A stretch of DNA of 64,000 bases from Fistularia commersonii (lineage: Eukaryota > Chordata > Actinopteri > Syngnathiformes > Fistulariidae). Within the stretch, counting starts at the first letter, position 1. Every line of letters starts with the position of its first letter. Positions 24,480-34,504 of the stretch are shown here, piece by piece. The stretch lies in the NCBI GenBank assembly GCA_037954325.1, contig JBBMNZ010000001.1, positions 26,148,258 to 26,212,257 of the forward strand, read 5' to 3'. The translations under genes and the position numbers were made by a program. The notes under the pieces are model-generated. The model was not told the DNA's origin. It worked only from the letters and a program-made list of their open reading frames with translations, and did not search any database.

Positions 24480-25685
24480 AAAAAAGGCAAAACACAATAA
24501 TAAGAAGCCTTTATTTTCCAAATCGCAGCATCGATCCGGCTTGATCGAAGTCCGAGTCCATTTAAGTACAACAATAACATGACTCCGTGGCTTTTCGGTT
24601 CTGTTTGGACAGCAAACACACACGCACGGCGCCGATAAACACCCCCGCTAGCCGACAAGCTCCGTTTATCTAGCCGTGTTTTCCCCGAGCCGGAGCTCAG
24701 GCCGCGCCGCCGACCCGCGCCATCACTTTCGGCCTTATCAAGCGGCTCAGTGACCCCTCTGTTCTGCAGCCCTAATGTTCCTGCCTTCGTTCATCCAGGT
24801 TTTTTCCTTCAATTTGTCACCCGCCGATGTGTGTCACAGGAAACAAACTCCTGTTATCCCCTGCTCCTCTCATTTTCCCTGGTGAAAGGCGGCATTATAA
24901 CTGATTTCCATGACCTCAAGCCAGGACCTTCACTCCCTTCACGGCCCCGAGTGTGTATGTGTGTGTGTGTGTGTATATATTTATATGTGTATGTGTTTGT
25001 GTGCGTGTATTATAACTGCTTTCCATGACCTCCGGCCAGGACCCTCCTCTGCGGCCTGCCTCGGAGCGCTTGTTTAGACAACAGTGGTGCACATGTTGGC
25101 TGAAATATGGCCGCTGTGCTCATTTGCTCGGGTGAATTAAGCCACGGCATGTGTGCTTAAACCCAGACGGCTCGCTGATTTATCCATATATTTAAATGAT
25201 TGATTTAAGAGTCATCCGGCCAACACTTGCCGAAGCTGTGGGCTGCGGGGGGGGGGGGGGGTCGCTCGCCGAGATGAGAGAACGGCCAAATTCAGATCAG
25301 AAACGCACACGGCCAGGTCGTGATATTTACGCCATCCATCCACGGCCGCGGCCCGGGTTACATGATTCACCGCGCCGGGATGAATTATTCAAGAGCAAAG
25401 CTTTACTCTGTGCAAGATGGATTCCTTTAACGAGCCACTGATTGCTCTTTAACATTCTCCCTTTTCAAATGAGCGATAAAAAAAAAAACGTTGTTTATTA
25501 TCCTTCGCCACGTGACACGGGCAATCTGTTTTTACGGATTCGGGAGAAACGCGTCCGCGTCGGCCGCGTACGAGGCCGCGCGCCGCTGGGTTTTATTACC
25601 TGTCTCGTTTTTTAAACGCTCCGGAAGCCGAGGCAGAGCGGCGACAAAACATCCTCCTCTTTTTTTTTTTTTTTTTTTTGATAAT
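24480..25685. other. Non-coding stretch with a local duplication
   Basis: No exon seen. A TG/TA-rich microsatellite at 24956-25010 lies between two similar ~46-bp segments (24892-24937 and 25007-25052). A G13-14 run is near 25248-25261 and a T21 tract near 25659-25679. Confidence 0.5.
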
Positions 25686-25686
25686 G

Positions 25687-27008
25687 CAGTAAACCCTCAC
25701 TTTTCGCGGGAGTTACGATCCAAGACGTGAGAGAAAAACGTGATTGTTATATTTTTTCGTCGGAAACATCGTAACAGGCAGTTGCTGTATATCTGCTTTA
25801 TTTTTCTGGTTGAAAATGGTTTTATAAAGTGCAGTTGGCCCCGTCCATCAAGTTACAAAACCATATCGTCGTCCCGATCTTGCGACATATTTTGCAGGGC
25901 TTTTGCGGCGTTTGTCGTGGCTGCAAGTCGCTCGAGCTCTTCGATTTCTTCCTCTTCTTGTCGTCGACCTCGCCGGCAGACGACATCGTCCCGGCGAGGT
26001 CCGAATGGACGTCTATTAAGCCGGTGTTTCCCAACCTTTTTTGAGCCCCGGCACATATTTTACATTAGAAAAATCCCACTGCACACATCCAAATAAATAT
26101 GTCAAAAACATTTTTTCACGAATTAGAATGAAACCGTAGTCTCAATTTACTTAATGTGAAATCTAATATATCTAATATCTGTAGATTCGTCAAGTTGCAA
26201 TGCAAATTTCCCACTGATGTGCAACTTTTCCTGAACACTTTTTTCAATGACTGAAGACACGTCATCAATATGTCTGGAAATGGTATTATTTGAGAGAACT
26301 GGCTATTTCTTTATCAACGCCAGAGCCCAGCATTTCTTCTACAATGATTTTGCCGGCAGGTAGTTTTAATGTTTTGCTACGGTGTGCGGCTGTTTGGATT
26401 TAGAGGAGAGTTCAGCAACTTTGTAGCAGCTTTCACTGCTTTCTCACTCGTCTTGGTAGTTTTCAACAACGCTGCCTGTTTGTTTACGCAGATACAAGTA
26501 CTTTTTATTTCAAAAATGTATCACGCAAAGCGTCACTAATCACTCCGATACACAGATGCACAGGTTAATTCACTACCCGTTGCCGTCGAATGGGCACGCT
26601 GCCCACATAGACATAGGAAGACACATTATTTGCGTTGGATAAATAATTTTCGGACCGATCAGGTGAAAGCGGGCATTTTTCCACGGCACACCTGATGATC
26701 TCTCCCGGCACAGTGGTTGGGAAACACTGCATTAAGCCATCGATGTCCTCAGACGCCGTCTCCTTTAAGAATGCGAAAACAAAGGGGATCTCGTGTTTGA
26801 TTTACTTCATAAAATTAATTCTTATTTAATTTTCCTATAGCTCTTACTGTTTTTATGGCTATTTCATCATGAAAAAAAAAAAAAATCAAACACTGCAAAA
26901 AAAGCTAAAAAAAATGCTAAAGAATGATAAGTCGCGAGAACCGAAGGACAAAAAAAAATCCGCAAAGTAGCGAGGCCGCGAAAGCCGAACCGCGAAGTGG
27001 CAAAACTG
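25687..27008. mobile_element. pogo/Tigger-type element interrupted by a hAT insertion
   Basis: The left end, CAGTAAACCCTCACTTTTCG, CGGGAGTTACGATCC, matches the usual CAGTAAACCCTCGTTTTTCGC terminus of a teleost DNA element. The right end shows degenerate inverse phrases (CCGCAAAGTAGCGAGGCCGC, CCGAACCGCGAAGTGGC). Subtracting the inserted 708-bp element leaves roughly 600 bp. The remaining interior has an acidic/serine-rich frame fragment but no intact transposase. The exact superfamily is from memory of the termini. Confidence 0.6.
26022..26729. mobile_element. hAT-type non-autonomous element with 8-bp target duplication
   Basis: Terminal inverted repeats are CGGTGTTTCCCAACC at the left and GGTTGGGAAACACTG at the right. 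The flanking octamers TATTAAGC (26014-26021) and CATTAAGC (26730-26737) match at seven of eight positions, which is the 8-bp target-site duplication expected of hAT. Next to the ends are phrases such as GAGCCCCGGCACATATTTTA and CACGGCACACCTGATGATCT. The 708-bp interior has no transposase-like frame. Confidence 0.88.
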
Positions 27009-27009
27009 C

Positions 27010-28730
27010 ACGTCTTCTTATGAGCCTGTAAAAACCTGGCCTGTTTTCTCAAAGAGCCATTTTCCTCGCTGGATTGCAAAAACAAACGCTCGGGACCCCC
27101 GTACCGACTGCCTTCCCTTTTTTTTCCGGGACCAGCTTTACGATTTCCCCCGATCGGCTTAGCGGCGGCGTCCTAAAACCGAATAGTTTCACTTCATTCC
27201 CAACAAAATAAAAAATAAAGCAGATGAACCACTTCTGTTAACATCACAAATATTCTATTTACAAGTGTAGCAAAGCCGCAATGATTGATCAATTGATTGC
27301 TAGTGGTTTAGCGTCCATCAAAATACCTCTAGCTTCTTTTGGAAATCCGAAAGAGGCGACGGAGAGAGAAATAAAACGTCCTTATTTACCTTCTTTGCCC
27401 TCTCCTCTCCACCTTTATCTCAATATTTCCCCCTCCTTCGCCCCCCCCTTTCCACCCCCAACTCCCTCCAGCTCCGCGTCTTACGGGGTCGAGTAAGGCA
27501 TAAGCGAATAATTAGGTAATTGCCCCCTTGATTGAGCTCAATAGGAAACATTTCAATTAGGCTAAAGCTGCGCGAGGAGGAAGTAGGCTCTTACAAAGGG
27601 AAACATTCCTTGTCATGCAACTGTCGGCCCCCCACACAACGGGCCGGGATTAACCGGATACCGCGGGAGGAAACGCTGGGGAAAAGGGGAGGCTGCTCAG
27701 AAGGGCCCCGGGGGGGGGGGGGGGGGGGGGGTTGCAGAGGGTGGGGCCTTTTTGAAGAGGCAGAGGAGGAACGGGGGCCCGAAGAGACAGCGAGAAATGA
27801 TTGCTGCAATTACGGCTACATTTACCCCCCCCCCCCCCTTCCTCCCTCCCCTCCGATATGATTTTCCCGGTGATCCCCTGTCCAGATAAGAGGGAGACCT
27901 CTCCGCCCGTCCGCCTGTAACAAATTACAACCTCCCAGCCATGGAAGAGACACAGTTCCTTAGCAAGGGGTGGGGGTAGGAGGCGGGAGGGAGGGAGGGG
28001 TAAAAAAACAAACCAAAAGAGAGAAGAGCGGGAATAAAGAGGGAAAATTGAAAGCAGTTTGCGGGTTTAAATACAAGGAAATATGAATAAACGCGCAGGA
28101 GGAAGTGACCGGCCGACTCAGAATAGCCCCCTCCTTCTTTCCCCCTTTAACTCCAGAGGCCTAACCTGAGCTGCATGCTTGTGTCTGTGTGTGTGTGTGT
28201 GTGTGTGTTCACGAGCGATAGGAAAAGCTGCAGACTGTCATCACGTTCACCTTTGCCACGCCGGTACACGGGCCGTGAAATTGAGGAGCCGGACCTCTAA
28301 AAGAATACGGAGGCCTGTAGGTGTTTTATGTAGGTGTTAATGGACAGTGTGCGTGGACAGGTGGAAGCCGTCCGTCTGTGTGCGCCTGAAATGATGTTTA
28401 TTCCGAACGTGTGTGTGTGTGTGTGTGGGTGGGTGTGTGTTTGTTTCAGAGTATACCCCCAGGCAGATGTTTGTTTATTTATAAAAATCCAGTTTACGTT
28501 TGTATGCATTCAAAATATATCTTGTTCGTCCTTCTCCTATACGTCTCAATTTATGTTTGCCCGTGTGTGTGTGTGTGTGTGTGTGAATGAAGAGGCTTTT
28601 GCTGGAGCCTTTTTTTTTTGTCAGTGTCCCCCCGGGAGGCGGTGTGGTCAGCAGAGCAAATGTTGGTCCATGTTAATACTTTTCCTGTGTCTGGCGCACC
28701 GTACCTGTGGTTCACCTCGGCACACACTTG

Positions 28731-28768
<38 letters not shown>

Positions 28769-28865
28769 CAGCAAATCTTTTCGTAACACCGGGGATTCAG
28801 TCTGAGCCTGATCTCTGCAGACGGCTGCCATATTTTGCAGCAGCGCTGTAAAATCAAGGGTTATT
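27010..28865. other. Non-coding stretch with G/C runs and TG repeats
   Basis: No exon seen. A 22-base G run (27710-27731) is followed by a 14-base C run (27825-27838). TG/CA repeats lie at 28187-28209, 28408-28442, 28563-28587 and 28735-28768. A purine-rich block covers 27960-28040. Confidence 0.5.
27488..27572. promoter_or_regulatory. Candidate conserved non-coding element (homeodomain cluster)
   Basis: In about 80 bases it packs GAATAATTAGGTAATTG, TTGATTGAGCTCAATAGG and TTTCAATTAGGCTAA, i.e. four ATTA/TAAT cores in unique sequence. The surrounding DNA is G/C-rich, so the island stands out. Function is inferred only. Confidence 0.27.
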
Positions 28866-28869
28866 TTCT

Positions 28870-29117
28870 CCATTGTAGTACGGATGTATGCAGATGACAC
28901 CGTTCTCATAGATGATTTTGATAAAAGGAACCAGAGATTATATTTCTATTTATCAAGCTCCTGAGAATTTTATTTTTTTACATAAATTTTATTTAATTTT
29001 ATTTTATTATATTTTTATTTTATTTTATTTTATTTTATTTTATTTTATTTTATTTTATTTTATTTTCATTGCATTATCCTTCCGCATGGCAATAAAAACT
29101 CTTGAACCATTGAAATG
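28870..29117 (+). pseudogene. LINE reverse-transcriptase fragment and 3' tail
   Basis: At 28884-28907 the frame reads M-Y-A-D-D-T-V-L, the catalytic YADD box of non-LTR reverse transcriptases (Y at 28887, DD at 28893-28898). The frame soon meets stops. After a (TTTTA)n block (28985-29067) comes CGCATGGCAATAAAAACTCT and TGAACCATTGAAATG, a LINE-like 3' end. It is a short dead fragment with most of ORF2 missing. Confidence 0.7.
28985..29067. repeat. (TTTTA)n array
   Basis: About 15 pentamer units, imperfect at the left, inside the LINE fragment between the RT box and the 3' tail. Confidence 0.92.
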
Positions 29118-29704
29118 ACACTGCGAGGATTTGACGCAGCAGGTAATGATTAAGTCATCCGATCACGTCAAATATGGGGCGCTAAGCATCAGCGGTGCGT
29201 CCATCACGGAAGAATCTGCCGACCACATTTCGAATCGATGTTAAAAGAGCCTGAACTCCTTGGAGCCGCGAGGAAATTGTCCCTGTCTTTCAACATGATA
29301 GTGTGGTTTTGCGGGGGGAAATCTGAAAACCAGGCGGAGGAATGAGCTGCAGGAAGTTGCGAAAGCGCTCGTCTGCAGAATCCAGACGGTTGGTGATACA
29401 AGGCATCAGGAAGCAAAAGCCGACAGAATTATTTACAGCATTCACCTTCGGGGAAACAGTATTTCTAACTGACACCTGTCACCACGAACTGTCCTAACTT
29501 TTATCAAGATTGGATTAGAAAAAAAAAGGAAATTATGGTTTGGCACATGAGGAAACAGGATGGTTCTCCTAAAGTCGCCGCGGGTTTGTAGACAAGAATT
29601 TATTTGTAGCGGCATGCACTTGCATATTTTAACCGTACTATCCGTTCCAAATCTCGTTCTTATCGCACTGTACCGTTGTATTTCATGCAAACCTGCAGAG
29701 GCAG

Positions 29705-29832
29705 ACTTGGGGTTTTCACGCGGCGGCGGAAATCCGTGTCACAGGGCCCAAGAAGGGCCGTGGCTCGATTCCCAACGGGAGCCGTTCTTTGTGGAGTTTG
29801 CATGTTTTCCTCGTGTTCCTCAAAAAGTCTAA
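29705..29832 (+). repeat. Degenerate SINE-type repeat head
   Basis: CACGCGGCGGCGGAAATCC, CAAGAAGGGCCGTGGCTCGA and TTCCCAACGGGAGCC are followed by GTGGAGTTTGCATGTTTTCC, the same order as the teleost tRNA-like repeat at 3734, but more diverged. Confidence 0.55.
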
Positions 29833-29926
29833 AAACATGCAAGATTAATTGGAAAAAGTGGATAATTTCCCTGTTGTTTGAATGAGAGGGTGAGGCCCTT
29901 TTTGAGGTCCAGGGTGAACCTGGATA

Positions 29927-30110
29927 GGATAAGATAAGATAAGATAAGATAAGATAAGATAAGATAAGATAATATTTGATTAAAATTAAGGGAAAATTAG
30001 TTTGTCGCAGTAGGGCAACAATAATAATAGCAATAAATATGAATCTGAATATAAAGTAAAGCGACAATTAAAAGGACAAAGACAATAGCGAGGATAGGAA
30101 CAGATAACAG
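29927..30110 (-). repeat. Retroelement 3' tail, antisense copy with (GATAA)n
   Basis: On the minus strand the order is CTTTTAATTGTCGC, CATATTTATTGC, CTACTGCGACAAACTAATTT, TCCC, then ATCAAATATTATCTTATC repeated. This parallels the sense copies at 15125 and 18220 (CTGCTGTGACAAAAGAATTT, then TCTTATC). The GATAA run at 29927-29973 is the expanded tail. Confidence 0.68.
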
Positions 30111-30665
30111 AATGACAACAAGGATAAAAATCAACAGGATGAGAATGGAATGACAACAGGGGTAAAAAAATAGATTAACAGAATGACAGCAACAATAATA
30201 AAATCATTAAAAAAAGAGAGATAAAATGAACAACAGGGATAAAAACATTAAGTTACAGTAATAGTAACAACATCTTTTTATTATATAAGATAATAAAAAT
30301 AGATTCTAAAAATAGATAACAGAATGACAACGACATGGATAAAAATAGATAAAATGAACAACAACAGGGATAAAAATAATAAATGATTATAATATCTTAT
30401 CTTGTATAAGATAACAAAAATAGATACCTAAAAATTGATAACAGAATGACAACAACATGGATAAAATAAGATGACAAAATTAACAACAACAGCTAAAAAA
30501 ATAATAGCTATTAAATAACAATGTCTTATTTTATATTAGATAAAAATATAGATGGAAAATAGATAACACAATGACAACAATATGGATAAAAATAGATAAC
30601 AGAATGACACCATGGATAATAGATAATAATAAAATCTTATCTTATATAAGATAATAATACTAAGC
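30095..30665. repeat. Degenerate ~120-bp tandem array, AT-rich
   Basis: The phrase GATAACAGAATGACAACAA recurs near 30102, 30317, 30436 and 30560. A palindromic TCTTATCTTATATAAGATAA-type phrase recurs near 30278, 30396, 30522 and 30638, giving a period of about 120 bp over four to five copies. It directly abuts the antisense retroelement tail, and its minus-strand text (TTGTCATTCTGTTATC) resembles the lead of the sense copies. The array probably expanded within that element. Confidence 0.7.
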
Positions 30666-31584
30666 AATAGATAGTATTTCCTAGTATTTCCTCTTAGAGC
30701 CGATGTCAAAACGTGTCACGCAATTTGCCTTAAAACCGAACCGTCACCAGCACCATGTGACACGGGCTCGTCCAATCGAAACAAAACAAAACAAAACAAA
30801 ACAAACAAAAAAAAAAACGTCATCAGATTTGGAGGATAACTGACAGCGGATGAAGCTGCATCACTTCTCCGCTGGATAAACGGTAAAAGTTGTCTTTTAT
30901 ATATTCTCATAATTATATATGTTTGTATACATTTATACATATACTTTTCTTCTGCAGTGGAAATGGAATGTAGGCCAAGAAATAGCTCCACCTTCTGTTT
31001 CCTGGCTGAACCAGCTCAGGGAAGATGCACAAATCCGGGAGGTTTATTTTTCCGAAGCCGTGATCGATGTGTGCTGCGGTTTTGCGCCGAAGGCTTGGCG
31101 ACAGGTCTCGAGCCGGCGTCGCAAGATCATCTGGATTTTTATCCCAGCGAGAAAATAATTGCAATTTAAACCACCGGACAACCTTAATGACTTTTATTTC
31201 CCCCCCCGGCTTTGACGCAGCTCTGTTTTCCATTTATCCTCCCTCTTTTCTCAATCATGCATCCACCTTGTTATCAGCCCAATAGAAGTCGCGCTGGAAC
31301 GCCACCTTCACCCGCCCCCTGCCCCGTCATGGTCGCGTAGACAACAGACGCTCGTATGACAGCTTCCAGCGCTGGCCCGATTTGGCAAACGAGGGAACAC
31401 ACACACACACACACACACACATCCGCAGTTATAATTGAGTAATTTGTGTTTGTGCATTCTGTGACAATCATGACAAATGAGCGGCCTGGGGTGAAATGCC
31501 AACCTGCCCCACCTCCCACACACTCCTTCCTTGTTTCCACACACACACACACACACTGCTCAGGTGTGCTGAGAGGGGTGTGCG

Positions 31585-31703
31585 TGCTGAGCATGAATAG
31601 GCCAGCTGATGAGGCTGAGAGTTCTATGGATGTGTTTATTTTGAGTGTGATTTTATTGATGAATCATATCAGCTCTGCAGGCCTGTATCCTCACGTCCTA
31701 TAA
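31585..31703. promoter_or_regulatory. Candidate conserved non-coding element (FOX/homeodomain sites)
   Basis: Unique DNA between two CA repeats, with a forkhead-like TGTTTATTTTG (31632-31642), TTTTATTGATGAATCATATC and CAGCTGATGAGG. Inferred from site density and low simple-sequence content. Confidence 0.24.
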
Positions 31704-32044
31704 GTGGGTGGCAATGTTTTGTTTTTTTTCTTCCTTTTTTTTTTTTTTCATTTGTTTCCTGATTGGCCGACCCCCCCCCCTCCCCCTCCGCCTGTCCAGA
31801 CACACATACACACACTCAAATGCAGACAGTCGGTGTTTCATGTAGCCCCCCTCCCAACACACACACACACACACTAACACACACCTCCTCATTTACATTT
31901 TCCAGAGCATTTTTCATCATAAGCGAATTCTGTCATCGATATTTGCAGGGCTGTGGGGCGGATTGGGGCGGGGGGGGGGGGTCTCGCATCGAAGCCGGAT
32001 TCGGGCAGAACACGGAACCTATTATGGGAGCCGGGCAGCAACGG

Positions 32045-32166
32045 GAGGAATCCTGGTAATGTTTTACCTTCGAAATGAGTTCCATTCCCTTGGAAGTACT
32101 GTGCAGAATTAGGGATGTAATACTCATATGGAGCAGTTTATGAGGATTAAGAGGCTTTATTTAGTC
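32045..32166. promoter_or_regulatory. Candidate conserved non-coding element
   Basis: Repeat-free, balanced composition after a G-run. It contains GTTTTACCTTCGAAATGAG, CATTCCCTTGGAAGTACTG, GAATTAGGGATGTAATACTC and GTTTATGAGGATTAAGAGG (GGATTA is an Otx/Pitx-type core). No other evidence. Confidence 0.2.
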
Positions 32167-34472
32167 TGTGGGGCCGCCGGGTCTCCGCCCGCCCCTCCGA
32201 CCCCGTGCCTCATCCCGTCATAGCCTCTCCTCGCTGCCGGGCTGGATGACCAGCCTGTTCACACATGGGTTAACAGACGCCGTGCAACGGAGTGTATTCG
32301 GCGGTGACCTAATTTGCCCACTATCCCCCCCTTTCCCCCCCCTTTTTTTTGTTTTCCACCGTCCTCCAGAGCCAGCAGGCTGGAGCTATAACACCTGCGG
32401 CAGGTGTAGCTCCAAGTAAACTCCCTCCGCCCCATTTTAGGCTTCCCAGAAACAAAAAAAAAAAAAAAAAAAGATCTGAGCGACGACCATATCTCTTTTC
32501 ATCGGTGAAGGATTTGCAGGAGTGGCGACACTCCAGCAGCACCCCCACACAGTCGCTTCCCCACGGCCCCTTTTTGTTTGCCTCTCACCCGGTCATACGT
32601 ATTTGTACACCCGCTCTGCGAGTGTGTGTGTGTGTGTGTGACTTCCCCTCCGTCCTCCTCTCCCAGGGAAAAGGCTCATGTTCGCTCTCTAACTCGTCCT
32701 GGTAGAGGGTCAATTGCAACCAGTTGGCCGCCAGTCGGGTCCAAAGTAAACATTTGGAGAGAGGCGACTGTACAGGCAGGTACCTGGGGGCTGTGCTTTT
32801 TCCCCTTCCTCCCACCCTCCTTCCTCGATCCCCACCCCATCCCCCCTTCTTCATGTGCGGCGGTGGTCCACGCTGAGGCCAGAGACCGCCTCGCTCCAGA
32901 AGCGGGCCCGACCGCCGGGTCAATGGTGCCGGTTGTTTGCGATCAGCGGTGGATCGCCGACAGACCGATCGGTCCGAGACCGTATTTCACGATCATAATT
33001 CATTCATTCGTATTCATTAACTTCACTGCTTATCCGTTCCGCGTGGATCCGCGGTCGGAGGGCACACGCAAGTGACGCTCAGGTCCGATTCCAGCTATAG
33101 GCGCCCTCAACGATGTAAAAAAACTAAATAATCCCCTCACTGTGTTAGCAGTTAGCTAGCCACCCCAGACGGTTTACATGTGACTTTATCTGCGGCTCAG
33201 AGGTTTCGGAGAGAAGGTGTGCGAGCACCCTTGAGCGCCGCAGGCCAGAGAGGAGGGGTCGCCGGGCAGCCCGCCGCCGTTTTGAGTCTGATGGCAGGCG
33301 ACTTCTTCAACTGGGGCCGCGGCGGCGGCGGGGGGGAAGGTCCGCAACGCTCAGCTTTGTCCGCATTCATCAAACTCACATTTTCCTCACGTCACCCGTC
33401 GTCCGGGTAGCTTGTTAGCATAATGAATTCATAGGAGTTGTCGGGGCAGCGGCGGGAGAGAGAGAGAGAGAGAGAGAGAGAACGACAAAATTGAATTCTT
33501 CTCAGAAATGAGAAATTCGCTTTAACTGCCCGTGCTTTTAATATTAAAAAAAAAAAAAAAAAAAAAAACATAAAATCCCATTACTTCTCACATTGGCGAC
33601 CCTCCTCCCCCTTTTAGCGCCCTCCTCCGCCAAACATCAACATCCATCAATTCATGCGGAGTTTAAGTCGAAGCGGCCTTTTGTGTACACGGCGAGTTAT
33701 TTCTTCTCAGGCCAACTTCCTTTTGCTACGAGTGATGGGGGGGAGGAGCAGAGGTCAGGGGAGGGTGTGTGTGTGTGTGTGTGTGTGTGTTGGGGGGGGC
33801 GTGGTGGGCGTCTGAGCGAGTGAAAGCACGCAGTCAGACGGTGGGACGGGCTTTCGCCTCGCTGTTCATTCATACAGGTGCTTATAATTTGCAGCGTGTG
33901 ATTAATCATTGTTGTGTTAGAGGGTGACATCTTGTTTAATGGATCTGTCCGTCTCCCTTCCACTCGCTGCTCCGGGAGGGTTTTTCGGGCGGTGGAACGG
34001 TCAGCGGATGACGTCACGCGCCGGACAGTAGGCGAGACTGAATCTACAAACTGCAAAGTTTTTTGTTAAAAAAAAAAAGTATGAAAATGAAGCAACTTGG
34101 AGAAAAACAAGCAGGAAGTCATTAGAAAAACAAGGATTATTGTTGTTTTGGGTCATGTTTTTAAGAAGGTAACTTGTGGAAAACACTTCGCCCGGCCGTG
34201 AAGACTGCTAAATTTAAAGAGTGACCCGCGTCCAGATGTAGTGTTGGCGGAGGCCGCGGCACAGAGGTGGCGGTGTTTTCCGTGTGTGTGTGTTTGCTTT
34301 TGGTGGAGGGCAAGTCGGCTGGTCAGTGCGGCTGTAAATCAGAGGCTTCCTGAAGGAACCCTGACGGACAGGAACCCTAATCTGTCCCCCGTGTGTCATT
34401 ACGCTCAAACCTCCCAGATAGCTCGGGATCCTGCTGCTCCTCTCATCCTTCCCGGGCCTCGGCGCGTGCACG

Positions 34473-34504
<32 letters not shown>

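Noticed and set aside
25822..26096. Overlapping frames with Ser- or Glu-rich peptides
   Set aside because: They cross the junction of the pogo/Tigger-like element and the inserted hAT element, so they are not a single ancestral frame.
32578..33075. 165-codon open frame
   Set aside because: It passes through a TG repeat and low-complexity C/T tracts; no domain and no coding-like conservation signal visible.
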